Below are positions 31,513 to 43,070 of a stretch of DNA of 64,000 bases, piece by piece. Position numbers and translations under genes: made by a program. Below the pieces are notes generated by a model. It was not told where the DNA came from. It saw only the letters and a list, made by a program, of their open reading frames with translations, and did not search any database. The DNA is taken from assembly GCF_037126465.1 (NCBI RefSeq), contig NC_088203.1:78960168-79024167 (forward strand), given 5' to 3'. Within the stretch, counting starts at the first letter, position 1, and each line of letters opens with the position of its first letter. The DNA comes from Ornithodoros turicata (taxonomy: Eukaryota > Arthropoda > Arachnida > Ixodida > Argasidae).

Positions 31513-31567
31513 TGGCAATGGTTGGAGCTCAGCGTGCTATGCGGTGAAGTTCTGTTTTTAAAGGGTG
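31513..31567 (+). mobile_element. Palindromic MITE, right end (split by PLE-1)
   Basis: TGGCAATGGTTGGAGCTCAG, GTGCTATGCGGTGAAG and TTCTGTTTTTAAAGGGTG complete the arm interrupted at 28110. The terminus reads GGGTG instead of GAGTG. Confidence 0.75.
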
Positions 31568-31690
31568 GTTTTCTTTTCTTTCTTTCCGTTTTCTTTCCCC
31601 CTGCTTTCTCCGTGTCAAGCGATGAATAAGGGAGGACCTCGATATTCCTGGTCGTGAAACCCCCGTTCTCGAAATTCATGTTCTGGAAAC

Positions 31691-31848
31691 TACACTCTTA
31701 GAAATGAACTTCACCACATAGCACGCTCCTAGCCAACCATCATCCCGAATGACCACGTTTTCAACAAATCTAGGGCGAGAACGTTGTCATTCGGGGTGAT
31801 GGTTGGCTAGGAACGTGCTATGTGGTGAAGTTCATTTCTAAGAGTGTA
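31691..31848. mobile_element. Palindromic MITE, complete short copy
   Basis: Begins TACACTCTTAGAAATGAACT and ends in the exact inverse TTCATTTCTAAGAGTGTA. The arms of about 70 bases (TCACCACATAGCACGCTCCT, AGCCAACCATCATCCCGAAT) are almost perfectly complementary, around a short centre CACGTTTTCAACAAATCTAG. TA on both sides fits a TA duplication. The GGCGTACGCC core is absent, so this is a shortened subfamily. It is the best-conserved copy in the window. Confidence 0.85.
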
Positions 31849-32655
31849 GGAAAACCAGGGGAAATGCTCCTTCGTAAGATGATATGCCGCGATTAAGAAA
31901 ATAATATCACTATTTAACCACTCGAATTCAGGGGTTTTCTATATGTGTCCAAGTCGTCTTAGCGAACGAAAGACACATTTTAGCAGCAATTTGGCTTAGC
32001 AGGGCGTCATGTTGGTTAGTTAGTTGTGTGCTTGCAATATTATGGCTGGGTTAGTCACAGTTTGCCGTTGGCAGTTTTCCGCGCGCGACATGTGCATTTT
32101 ATAGTCAGCTAAAATTTACGCTAGTCACGTGTTGTTTTAACCGGCGTTGTCGGTCACTATATGATGGATAAAACTGATGCACTATATGGTGACAAAACAA
32201 ATAGCGCCGAGCACGGGTGAACCCAAACTTGCGTGTCTGCGTCGTCCACATTTGCAGTCTGCATCGGCCAATTCTCGTTTAGCTCGATGATTGGTAAGTT
32301 GACCATAGGTTGTGGTGGTCTTATGACACTGCTTGGTGTTTAACTCAGGCAATGAATGTTCAACTCCTGATGCCACGATGTGCCGGCGACGGCATATTGC
32401 GACAAATTTAACTGGATTGTATCTGACAACGTATGGGCAAGAACACTCCTCCAGCTGAATAAGGAATTAACTGAATGGCTAACAAAGTTGCTAGTCGAAG
32501 TGACGGGCACTAGTGATCATAGCGAATTAGTGATATAGCGAATATTGATATAGTGACATTGCGAACGGAATTAGTGATCATAGCGATGCAGCGATCATTT
32601 TGAGGCGTGAACTGAAGCAGCGCTTAGTGCTGCACTGTGTTTATACATATTGCCA
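31849..32655. other. No gene seen; degenerate short tandem
   Basis: At 32511-32600 the motif AGTGATCATAGCGA recurs in degenerate form (TAGTGATATAGCGA, TAGTGACATTGCGA) about five times. No coding sequence recognised. Confidence 0.5.
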
Positions 32656-32760
32656 CCTACAACACAACAACAAACAGTCACCACGATAACGAACAGCATA
32701 CAAGACACAGACACGGACAGAACAGCGTTCAACTAGCACCTGAAGTTTATTTTCATAATC
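32656..32760 (-). mobile_element. PLE-like 3' end fragment
   Basis: The reverse complement has AATAAACTTCAGGTGCTAGT, TGAACGCTGTTCTGTCCG and TGTCTGTGTCTTG. The order AATAAA, a CAGTTG-like block, AGT, then a pyrimidine-rich GTC-containing stretch, is shared with the PLE ends at 49021-49100 and 19915-20053. No coding sequence is attached. Confidence 0.4.
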
Positions 32761-34277
32761 CACCTACTCCGGAAGGTCGCTTTAGGGAAAGCAATGTCGA
32801 GAGGGGAGATGTTGACCGATTTTTGGTTGACCTTGCTCGGGGAGTTCAATGAGGATGGCCACTACAATCTCACGGCCTAACCTTGAACAGTGTCTGCAGG
32901 GGAATCTTCGTTTACTGTATCTGATAAACCAAAGAAAAAGCAAAAAGAAACTGCTTCCACCGTTGCAGCGGGGTTCCGAGTGAAAAATAGCAGACGACGT
33001 TCTTTGATACCAATCAGCAGCTCCACTTTTCCGACGTCAAAATGACGCAAGCGGCTCGACAGCTCGTTCCGGGCATCGCCACCGTTGCGGACGGTCGCGA
33101 TTTTCAAAATCGAATTCTGCGATATTTGTGCACCTGTTGATAGAATTACTTCGCACGGTGCGTTTTAATAAGCTTACGAACCGCGTGGTTAAAAAAAAAA
33201 TGTAGTGTTTAAAGTGCTTTCCGAGCTCCTTTAAAATAATCAGTCAGCACAAGCTGTTAGCGAACTTCGGTAGAAAACTATAGCTGTCCGAAAGTCTGAA
33301 TGGCATGCTGAAATACGCAGTATAATACGGTGCTTTTGCGCCTCCGAATGCGGCAAAGAATGCAGAAGGGTTGGCCGTACCATATAAAGAGCGCGGCCGG
33401 CAGAGGAATGATGCGCGCTGGAATGCTTAGCTCCGCTGATCTATTATACGACGCCAGAACACATTATGCGATGCCCCGCACGTTCGCTGACTCCAAGAAA
33501 GAATCGGTCGTGTTTCGGTTGGATCGAAGGAAAGCACTGGTAGAATATGGGTAACCCACATCATAACTCTAAGGCTGGATATTCGAATGTCCTGAGTATA
33601 GGACAGAAATGGCGTAAAACTACAGACTTTTTCAGTTTTTTTATAATGTCCTCGACGAAGTGTAAGGAGGAGGAAAATGTTAATATTTCTAAGGTTAATG
33701 CATTAAAAAAGATGTTACGGTCCCCAACGTAACGCTTGCAGCGATTTCCCATGCTTTCTGTTGTTCCGTTTTTCTTTTATAGGGTGTAAGAAAGAAATTG
33801 GCCCTGCACTTCTATTCCAGCTAGCGCGTACTGACTTGAAACCTTTCTGTATAGCCTCTTGACAGTCCTACACCATCATCATCATGCATGTATGCTCTGT
33901 ATAGCTTCATTGAGTCAGCCTGCTCTTTTTCTTTCTCGTCGTTGCAGCTAACGCATCGAGTGTTTATGTACCCTTACTCGCCGTTGCAGTGTAGAGTGTG
34001 GTAACTGACGTCTTGCTGTTTTTGACGTCTTCCCTTCTGAGCCCGTGGCTTGATGGATCGACCGCTCTTTTGAAGCACCAATATTATGACAGATGAGGTC
34101 ATGGCAATGGTGTGCTCAGGTATTTCGGTTGTTTCGGTCGATTCTTTAATCCTTACTGCAGTTTTACAGGCACAAAATGAAACTGCAAAATTATACGCCT
34201 GGTTAACATTTTCTCGTTTGGTAGTTTGTTTGCTGTCGTAGAAAAAAAATAATCGCAGTAATGTATGATACTATTGT
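32761..34277. other. No gene seen
   Basis: No recognisable coding or repeat content. Confidence 0.5.
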
Positions 34278-34422
34278 CAGAATAGAGTTCAGAGGGTTGG
34301 GAGCATCTCGTTTTATTGACGAACTTTCGTACAAAGTCTGCACTTCATCACTGGTGGAGCGCAGTGATAAAGCTGCACAAAAGCTCATCAAAAAAACTAC
34401 AAGGTCCTAACCGTTTGAACTC
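34278..34422. repeat. Imperfect palindrome
   Basis: GAGTTCAGAGGGTTGGGAGC and GTCTGCACTTCATCACTG on the left mirror CAGTGATAAAGCTGCAC and GTCCTAACCGTTTGAACTC on the right, with roughly three quarters of positions complementary. It is probably an old fold-back MITE. About 70 bases further on, CTGATGA (34491-34497) and GAAA (34513-34516) enclose a poorly pairing stretch, a possible decayed hammerhead core. Confidence 0.45.
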
Positions 34423-36441
34423 AATTCGTTCTACCTTCTTTGTTGGTTTGAGTGTGTTTTTATTTTTGTCTATTTATGATAGTGTGTACTCTGATGACTA
34501 AAGAGGCTCGTTGAAACGTTTTTATATTGGGTAGTACTTGCTAGAAAGATGCATTGGAGGAGCAGAGCTTTATCGTTTACTTTACAACTTACAAGGGAAC
34601 ACCTGTTAAAGGCGCTTGTGCTTGGCACATCATTCACAAGTAGTAGTTGTCGCTGCTGTTGTTAATGGCGTGGGAGATTGCAAGCTCCTCGCTTTTCGTG
34701 TTCAGCTAGCAACGCTCAGTTTTTCAGTCGTACGCGTGTTTTGTTTTAAGTTTATTGTGCGCAGCGAGCTCTTAGTCCCTACATTTATTTCTGTTCGTGC
34801 GTGAAGTCTTTTTTTTTTCTGTACAACTTAGTTACAGTTACTTCTGACGTAAAATACAAAAACAGAGAAGAATGTGTGCCCCACGTTTGCTACACATAAC
34901 GATAGAACTAAACTAGTCCAGCTAATTCTTATTTTTATTTTTTTTTACGGGATGCGGGTCACCGCTCCGTCCTTCGCTCTTTCCTGTTTGCTCGTCAGGA
35001 GGAAACTTCCAGTTGCTTATCCTATGTTTCCTATGTCCCGCAAAGCATTCGCTGTAGATTCTCCGCTAGCGTGTCTAGGTTGCCGTTGCTTTGTCAGCGC
35101 CGACGTAGAAATATGGATTTCGTTTTCTTGTTGGTTTTAGATTGTTTACTGTATTTTGAGACATCACTCCGAATTCCACCGGCAATCCGCCGTTACGTAT
35201 AGAGTTTCCTCCGCAAAGTGCACCGAATGCGACAGAAGTAGAGAGAGCGGTATGGGTAAGAGCTCTCGCATGCCCCGTGTCATATCCTCTTAGTTCAATC
35301 AACTAGTGAACTTTGGCGCGTACAGTCAGCGCCTACCGATTGTGACACAGAGAAACACACTGGTGCTATAACCAGGCCCGCAAAGATGAATTCTCCAATT
35401 ATCTTTGTCGAGAAGATTAAAACACGCCGCTTTCAGTCTGTGTGGAGTTACGCAGTAAGGTTCTCTGTCAAAAATCCGCATAAGAGTTACTTTTTAATCT
35501 ATAGCCTGAACTTTCCTTCTGTGCTAATTTCACCCGGCTTTGAATCCCAACTGCCTATAGAACTTCCGAAAGTAAGATACACAGTTTGTTTCGCTATCCT
35601 TTGATCTTTTCTTTTGATGTTTCTCCTAATCACTGTGAAGCACATCTTCGAAAAAAAAAATACCAAAAGGCACAACATGATATTAGCGCCTGTTGAAATT
35701 AATAGAGCAGAGATGTTGTCAAACGTTTTCATGTTTAATCTGGCTCTTCCGTATCATTACTGTATGAGTGTCCTTTTAGAGTTTTCTTTCAAGTCTTGTA
35801 TTGACAATGAGGTTCAATAAAACGGCGCACTTCTGTGTTGGTCGGAGAAAAATAAAAATCGTTTCGGCATGCAGATGAATAAGTCACCCTTCCTTGTTCA
35901 AAGCAATCAACAGTGTAGGCTCCTCATTTAGCGCTAGTAGGGAGACACTGTTGAACAGCGTGCGCGTATTAGGAGGCAGGGATGTTCAACTTTGATTAGA
36001 ACAGGCAAGTCGGAAGAAATGCAAAGACAAGGAAGACAAGAAAGTTCGCGTGCGTTTTACTTTGGAGTACCAAAAATAAAGAAAAAAACATATAAGGTAT
36101 CGCTTGTCTATCCTTTTTTTTTCTCTCTCTCTTTCTCTCTCTCTTTCTCTAAGCAAACCATCACGTCTAAACGATTATAAAACTTGAGGAAATCTTACAA
36201 ATGTTGGGTTTTCAGTGCGCCGCGCACAGGATTCCTTACCGATATCGCCACTAGCTTTAACCTATGTCTCGTGCGCAGTGTGTCGGAGTGTACTTCTGTA
36301 TTCTCATGTTTTAAGGACTTTATTACATTTTCCGCAGACGTGCAAATTGCAAGTGTCCCGTTAAAAGTTCCACAATGTGTGATTGATGGTAGATTCATCT
36401 GCAGACTTTGATCCAGGAGCTGTGCACTCTTTGTATCTTTG
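34423..36441. other. No gene seen
   Basis: AT-rich sequence with CT-rich tracts at 36121-36151. No coding sequence recognised. Confidence 0.5.
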
Positions 36442-37062
36442 CACTCTTAGGGTACATTTATGCTGCAGCATCGCTGCTGGCACATGGCACATCGCTGTTT
36501 GGCGATGACGAAACAAACACATGTATCTCTGTGGGCGCGTTCATGCTGCAGCATCGCTGCTTGCCAAAGATGCACGCCATGATCATCGCCACAACAATGC
36601 TGCCAAACATGTTTGAACATGCCCGGGGACTACCTGACTTCTGGCGATGACAGGTCAAGCACAGAGCTTTCTGTTGGTGCATTTACCCTGCAGCCTGGCT
36701 GCTCGCTTATCCTCGCCGCTGCTTGCCGCTCTGCTCGCTGCACCTAGGAATGTAAACATGTTTGTCTTCCTGGTATCATTGATGACTGGCGTCTTGAAAT
36801 CTGACCTGCGATTGGTTGTGATGAAGTCGGTTTCCTCCTTCCCACTTTTCCTCGTTTCCATCCTTCCACAGTGAACGCTGCTAGGCGACTGATATAGCGA
36901 AAGCGAGCAGCATCTTGAGCAATCTGCAGGGTAAACGCACCCTAGCGGTTATGCGAGCAGCGATGTGCTTGAAGCTGCAGCGAGCAGCGAGCAGCGATGC
37001 TGCAGCATAAATGTACCCTTAGAATGTAAACTTCACCACATAACGCGCTTCTAGCCAAGTTC
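36442..37062 (+). mobile_element. Palindromic MITE left end, interrupted
   Basis: CACTCTTA at 36442-36449 and GAATGTAAACTTCACCACAT, ACGCGCTTCTAGCCAA at 37020-37060 together form the start of a palindromic MITE. They are separated by the Harbinger-like insertion. The remainder of the MITE is lost after about 37062. Confidence 0.6.
36450..37016. mobile_element. Harbinger-like MITE with TTA duplication
   Basis: Ends GGGTACATTTATGCTGCAGC and GCTGCAGCATAAATGTACCC are perfect inverted repeats extending to about 30 bases, bordered by TTA on both sides. A three-base TWA duplication and GG-starting ends are hallmarks of the PIF/Harbinger superfamily. Internally the CATGCTGCAGCATCGCTG block recurs (36540-36560), so the arm is partly duplicated. 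Several GCAGCGA repeats lie near the right end. No transposase. Confidence 0.75.
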
Positions 37063-37139
37063 TCTCTCCACTTGTTCTGGTAGGTTCGCTCTTGGGGGAA
37101 GGGGGATGACGTTTAGTAATAATAATGTGGGGAAGTAAT

Positions 37140-37178
37140 GTGGGGTTTAATAATAATAATAATAACAATAATAATAAA
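37140..37178. repeat. AAT microsatellite
   Basis: TTTAATAATAATAATAATAA with one interrupting AAC. Confidence 0.8.
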
Positions 37179-37399
37179 GAAGTGTCCCTGGCGTTCGCTC
37201 GAAAATGGGAGGCGGCCTTCTTCTTCCTTTTTGTTTTTGTTTTACACTTTCCATCTTGTATTAATTGTTAGCAAAGGCGTGTAGCAGATAGGAGTGTCGG
37301 TTATCCACCATGTCCTGATCCTAGATTGAATATGGTCGCTGTGCGGTGCCCAATGCGAGAGTGCCATCTGTGTAGTGGAATCCTCAGGCTGTATCACTA

Positions 37400-37775
37400 A
37401 CTACGTTTAGAGTGGCTAATGTCTTTGCCCTCGAGATGCCGTTCAACCTAAAAGTTTATTTCACTTCTTCCACTCCTGTCAACTGCAATCGGCCGTATCC
37501 GTTTGGGATTGGAATGCCATTGAGGCTAAGCTTTCGAAAGCCTTCCAACGTGTTTTCCTTGGGGGATACAAACAAGGGATATCCAGGTGTTAGCTTCAGC
37601 CCTCCTGAAGACAAGGTGTTCTTCATTGCAAGAAGCACAATTTCCACGGAGTCAAGGATTCTCTTCTTGTTCTCTTGACTTCTGGGAAAGCAGATATCAT
37701 CCGCGAATATTGTTATTTACATGGTGTACGGTGTAAGTCCCGCCGGCCGTCTGGATGAAGCTTTGAGTCACGTCG
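37400..37775 (-). pseudogene. Non-LTR reverse transcriptase scrap
   Basis: The minus strand reads GLTPYTM, stop, ITIFADDICFPRSQENKKRI, then VEIVLLAMKNTLSSGGLKL and SPKENTLEGFRKLSLNGIPI. FADD is the RT catalytic box and the following helix and GIPI strand fit the thumb side of a LINE RT. One in-frame stop precedes the box. Everything upstream and downstream of this 125-residue piece is missing. The clade is undetermined. Confidence 0.5.
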
Positions 37776-37948
37776 CTGCCTCTGTTAGTGATAAGAAACA
37801 TTGACCACGGAATGGATGAGACACTAGAGACCCGATTAGGGGGGGGGGGGGGAATAAGGCTCTTCGCGCATCACATTCAATGTAAAAATGAAACACGAGG
37901 ATAAAAATGACTGTGTTTACCTTTAACGAGAACCAATGTATGTGATAA
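37776..37948. other. No gene seen; poly-G tract
   Basis: Contains a run of 13 G at about 37840-37852. Confidence 0.6.
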
Positions 37949-38698
37949 GATGTAATCAGAGTTGTACGTAACGCGTTACTAGTAATCAATTACTTTTTTC
38001 AGTAATTTTTTAACGTAATCAATTAATTTTGTGAACAAGTAATTTTCCAAGTAATGTGACTATCATTTTCGGTAATCAATTACTGTGTAATCGATTACTT
38101 TTTTAACCTTCTGTCAACAATGGCAACCCTTTTCAGCTAGCAAATCTGTTCTGTTCCACCACGAGTTCGACTGAAGCAATGACGCAGAGGTCACTGTGAC
38201 GGCCGTCTCTAGTCCACACGTGTTCCATGCACACCACAGTAACGATAATCTCTTGCAACCGCGACCCACTAGAGCAAAAGTAAGATAGGTGACTGTATTG
38301 ATAAATTGCGCGGGCAAAAAATAACAACAGTAACAAAACGGAGCGGATGTTTCGATGTTGTTTTAAATGTGTATATAAATCTGTAATAAACGCGTGTATA
38401 TGTTTTCTATGTTGCTTTCAAATGTATTTGTGAATTTCACTTATCATGTATGTTGGTGTCTCATATTAGAATTTGCAACAAGAGCTGCATGGTTGCATTC
38501 ACTGCGGGCTTGTTGGCTTTGCTATGGCCCACAATTTAAAAGTAACGGGAAAAGTAACGCGTTACATTTTTAATCGGTAACGTATTACATTTTGGACGAA
38601 GTAATTTGTAACGGTAAAGAATTACTTTTCGCGCAGTAGTAAAAGTAATTGTAATCAATTACTTTTTTCGAGTAACGTGCACAACGTGTGGATGTAAT
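37949..38698. mobile_element. hAT-like MITE with exact 8-bp target duplication
   Basis: GATGTAAT is present at 37949-37956 and 38691-38698. Between them lies 734 bp starting CAGAGTTGTACGTAACGCGT and ending CGAGTAACGTGCACAACGTGTG-like sequence, an imperfect inverted end. Both subterminal regions are dense in AGTAATCAATTACTTTT-type motifs, with many copies in both orientations (37981-38105 and 38535-38670), presumably transposase binding repeats. It has no coding capacity. Confidence 0.85.
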
Positions 38699-39203
38699 GT
38701 AAGTATGTCTCATGTAACATTCAATATTATTATGTACGAGTTGAGTGGTTAAATGCTATTGTTGTTGAATCGTTGGTACAAGCTGTTCATTAAAAAATTG
38801 AAAGGGCGGGATACGCAATTGTAACGCGATTTTCAGCGTCAGCTGTGTGTGAATCAACGCCTAATGGTTCTTACAATACAATGGTTGAAATCATTCATCA
38901 TCGTGTGATGTCTATAGGCCCACTCGGTCGAGCCTTCGTAATGTCACCCCGCGCACAATACGCTGTCTTGCCACCAATAGGGTCTCTCTGCACTTTCCGG
39001 TCTTTCAGCTCATATGTTTTGGCACACGGGGTATGATGGGCGTACCTGTTCTTTTCCCAAGTGCTTTACCATACGAGTGCGAGTTAAACCGCTTTGTATT
39101 GCTGGTTGGATTGCACTTGGCGGGGGTCACGTGATGCGCGGTTTCAGCTGACGCTGTAAAATGTCACCCGCGTCCAGATTTCGAACGATAGCTCCCGCGT
39201 AAA
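38699..39203. other. No gene seen
   Basis: No recognisable content. Confidence 0.5.
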
Positions 39204-39476
39204 TTGGGATACGCACGTGATATTTTAATACATGGCAGAGGAATAAATTTTCTATCGTTCGACGACAAGATAGCATTTGTGGCCGCTTCACGGCCAAGAT
39301 TTTATGGACGTTACATAGAACGGGGTGCCGTTCACAATTTTAAACGTAGCGCGTCCATGCCGGTCGACGAGGCCAGAGCCAGGAGCATATTTTATCAGCG
39401 TACCAAGTTGGCCTCTGCCTACAGCAAGAAGTCAGCGAGAAACTCCTCTAAAAGCGATAAAAGCGATAAATCTTAA
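39204..39476 (+). CDS. Unrecognised small ORF
   Basis: A 90-codon frame with fairly even composition, including FDDKIAFVAASRPRFYGRYI and a lysine/serine-rich C-terminal end SKSDKSDKS. No domain recognised. The C-terminal repeats look low-complexity. It may be a chance ORF or a small exon; there is no supporting context. Confidence 0.15.
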   Translation: MGYARDILIHGRGINFLSFDDKIAFVAASRPRFYGRYIERGAVHNFKRSASMPVDEARARSIFYQRTKLASAYSKKSARNSSKSDKSDKS

Positions 39477-40379
39477 GAAACTCCTCTCCAACTATCTGTA
39501 GAGGCGCTTGCGTCGTCCTCAAGATGGCGGAGAAAAGAATGATTGCCGGCGAATAAATTAACCCGCTTCATGCCTCCTTCCACGACACACGCTTCAAGAA
39601 TTGTACAAATAACATAATTCGCGCGTGGCTTCCCGCTGTCTTCGTTATTTTCATTCACGCCGCTCCTGTGATAGTATATTTTTCATCTTCCCCTTCTCGA
39701 CACTGAATATTCTTCTCCGCCGTAGTTTTGCGCTGTGGAATTGAGGCGTGCTGTTGTTGTTTGAGTTCTGTAAGCCGGGAAACTCCATCGCATACGAAGG
39801 CAAGTTGCGGCAGTTTCGGATCAGCGCGAAATATACCTGTCGTGTTCTATTACTATCATTCATTGATTGCGCTGGGGCCCGCCAGGTGGCGAGCAGCTAG
39901 TTGGAGAGGCGACGATAACACATTGCTGGGGTCACGTGACGCACGTTTCCTGCGGACGCCGACCCCGCGATCTCGGGCGGATCTGCCCTTAACAGCTTAC
40001 GCTGTAATATCACAACACAGACGTCGATACAAATGCAATAAGTCCCGCAGCATCTCAGAAAAGCAAAAGGCCTGCTCATTTTAGACGGAATGTCAGGCAT
40101 AGCTCGGCGTTTCGTGCCTTCGAAACTCACGATCACAATCATCTGATAAGGCGCGTTCTCGGAGAGTTCGATCATGCCGCACATTAGCGTATTGACCAGA
40201 TAGCATCACACCCGCTCTGTTTACAAGTGTGATGTTATCCGGTGAGTGCACTAATATACGGCATGGTCGAGCTCACCGATACACCATGTCGACCTTCACG
40301 TGAGTCCTTTTTTCGATATCAGCATCGGTAAACGGAACGCTTTCTGGTAATACGAAGTTCTTCTCGACCAATACAACAG
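39477..40379. other. No gene seen
   Basis: A GGTCACGTGACGC-type motif at 39930 resembles one at 39125, but the surrounding sequence does not align well. Confidence 0.45.
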
Positions 40380-40486
40380 ATAACGGGGGAAGGGGGGGGG
40401 GGTCGTACTGAAGAAAGCGCGAGGTCTGCCTGCGCGACAACAGATAAGATGCGCACTACTGCCCCCCCCCCCCCCTTCCCCCGGAT
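40380..40486. repeat. G-run / C-run hairpin
   Basis: GGGGGAAGGGGGGGGGG at 40385-40401 and CCCCCCCCCCCCCTTCCCCC near 40463-40482 are inverted and about 60 bases apart, able to form a GC hairpin or, on either strand, quadruplex-prone tracts. Confidence 0.7.
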
Positions 40487-42065
40487 TACGTCAAAGAACA
40501 TCCCATAACGCATTCTCATGAAAACACGCCCGGATTACCTGATAAACTGCAGCTCGGAATGAAAGAGGGCTCTTTCGTTCGTCGCGTGTCCCTGTCGCCA
40601 CGTGGAACAAAATATTCCGGATAAACCTAATAAAAATAACCTTCGTCCGCGTATTATGCAAGAGAGAGAAAGCCCGATGATAGAAGAACGACTTCTTGAT
40701 TCCCAGAGAACATCTGCAGTTTGCACGAAGGAATCATGATGCCAGATCGAATACTACGCCCATGTCGTGTCTCATATAGGCTACTCTTCGCACGTCCACC
40801 TCTCTTGGTTTCTTTTACGCTTTTCCTTTTTTTGGGTGTGTTTTCCCACTCATATTCTTTCTTTGTCTTGTACCCGACGAAATATGCGGGAACACCTTCG
40901 TCAAATCATCTGGGTTTACAAGAAGTGATTACTGTAATCGGAATGATTTATGAACTAAAAAAGACAGAGAGAGTTAATGTTATAATATTAACTGGAATAT
41001 TAATGCGCAATATGTTTGAGCATTGCCCGTTCGCCCATCCTCTAGTCTTCAATAGAAAAATACGCCCACTAATCTCCATTTCTCGGGTGTCCTACTACGG
41101 AACCGACTCTTCCCGACACATACTCATGGAATCCTACATATTTTTACCCGCTACCGACGCTCTTTTTGCTGCAGAGACGTCTACGATGTGTCTAGATGTA
41201 TATTGACAATTCACAACCATGTCATTTACATGTGACGTTCGTACGTCGCGACAAAATAGCGTGGGTTGAACACTGTGATTTGAGCGAAGTATGTCGCTAG
41301 CAGTGTTCATGTGCGTACTTTGCGTGCATGCAAATCTTCGCATCGTAAACATGGATGATCGAACTCGTTTCCAAGCAAAAACGGCGGCATCCACTTAACG
41401 TTAGGACCGGTTAGAACGTTCTGTGCTGCGTGCTGCAGTGGACGAAACAATGCGGGAAAGCACCGAGTCATTAGAACGTGGGAGGAACCGCACAATGAAC
41501 TCAACACACAATTGGTTCATGTTTTCAGCGATGCAAATGAACGCCACAGGTATCCCCTATACCAGCCACTGTTGTGGCTACCCTCAAGCGATCGGTTGTG
41601 GCAAAATCAACATCTTGTCCGAGGTTACATGCCATAGGGCGATATGCGATTTTTCTTATATTTCGTTTTAGCGCTTTCTGACATGTTCCATTCGGCATAA
41701 AGTCAACAGTGGAACGTATTTTACCAATGTAATTTATGGAGTTATTCTTACGTGACATGGCAGCCTATTGTATTCCACTGATATATGAGTGCATTCGCAT
41801 CGACTGAATGATCCTCATTTTTTTTCTTTCAATCATCATCATCATCATCAATGATCCTTAGCATCAGCGTCGTTATGAACACCTTCGAGAGTGGCCAGCG
41901 GTAGGATGTACGCGTCATTCTCAAATCTACGTGTTTTACTGCGAGAATATCGGATCCAACGAAGTACTCCAGTCGAAATAAGTTACAAAACGACGCCCAG
42001 AAACAGCAATTCCGCTGTTTAGAGAAGGTCTGATTGCTGATCATGGACGCCGCAGATCTTATGGT
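40487..42065. other. No gene recognised
   Basis: A plus-strand frame of 161 codons (40721-41206) has a hydrophobic stretch (PPLLVSFTLFLFLGVF) but no recognisable domain and AT-rich composition like its surroundings. I treat it as probably non-coding. ATC units lie at 41833-41850. Confidence 0.4.
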
Positions 42066-42320
42066 CACTTTTTTTATTCCGTGTTAGCGCCGCGAAGCAA
42101 CTGTGGCTATGAGCGGCGTACAGATATGCAGAGATGGAGAGAGGACAGCAGAAAGGAGTGAGAGGGGGGCAGAAGGGGTTAGTTTGCGTCCTGGGCCGAC
42201 TTTAAGGGGAATTGTGCCGACATTCGTCTTGAAGGTCTTTGGAAAACCCAGGGAAAACCCCAGACAACACAGCCGGTGGTAGGATTCGAACACACCACCT
42301 GCCTCTTCAGCACAACATTG
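42066..42320 (-). mobile_element. SINE-2b variant
   Basis: The reverse complement has B box GTTCGAATCC (GGATTCGAAC at 42281-42290) and the SINE-2 middle (TGTCTGGGGTTTTCCCTGGG, GTCGGCACAATTCC, GTCGGCCCAGGACGC). The 3' part differs: TCATAGCCACAGTTGCTTCG, GCGGCGCTAACACGGAATAA and an A-rich tail. The same 3' part occurs at 54335-54590, defining a subfamily. Confidence 0.7.
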
Positions 42321-43070
42321 GCTACCACGGACGAGCGGGATGCCTTAATCCGCTCGGACATGCCGCTGGTTATGGTCACGTGCATGTCGACGTTTGCAAT
42401 GACGTGTTATAAGCACCTGTCCAGCATCGAGTTCGTCTGGTACGCTATCGTCTACCGACCGATGCGTGGTAAGGGCACACCGTGGAAGAAATCCTCTCAC
42501 TGACGGCTCCTTCAACAGGCCGTTGCGAGCTATTCCTTTTATTACTTTCGCCGATTTGCTAAAAAAATATGCGCCATTTGCAAACACACGTAAAAACTTT
42601 CCGGTCCCTTTTTAAAGGCCCGAAAATGGCTTCTACGCCCGTCTAGTCGCTGATATGGTATCCACTGTAATAAATGCGGACTGGCAGCTGTAAGAGTATA
42701 TGAAATCTGATGAAAAATGAGGAGGCAGAAGCCACCGACGAGAGACTTTAATGGGAATTTAATGTATCCTAGCCTGTAGCAGCCGCGATGCACAAGATTC
42801 TCTTTAAAAAATTGTAGCGCTGCCGCAAAACGTTCCTCTCTCTCTCTCTTCTTTTTCTCTTCTTTTCTTCGCGTTTAGCACGGAAGGAAAGATGGAGTAG
42901 CCCGTCGTAATTGACAAGGCGATGTACGGTGAGCCCTGACAATTCGGGTAAGACCTGCCGGGCTCTGCAAGGAATATCAAGACTTACCCGAGAAAGTTTC
43001 TTACGTCTCCGAAGTAATAGGGACATGCGCAATATTAATAACAAAAACAAGGTGTACACGACTATGGCAG
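42321..43070. other. No gene seen
   Basis: CT-rich tract at 42836-42868. No recognisable coding sequence. Confidence 0.5.

Noticed and set aside
34491..34516. Hammerhead reading of CTGATGA..GAAACG
   Set aside because: The intervening sequence pairs poorly and would need a three-base loop with a mismatch; at most a decayed motif.
40721..41206. 161-codon ORF with a hydrophobic segment
   Set aside because: No recognisable domain, composition like the AT-rich surroundings, no splice or promoter context.
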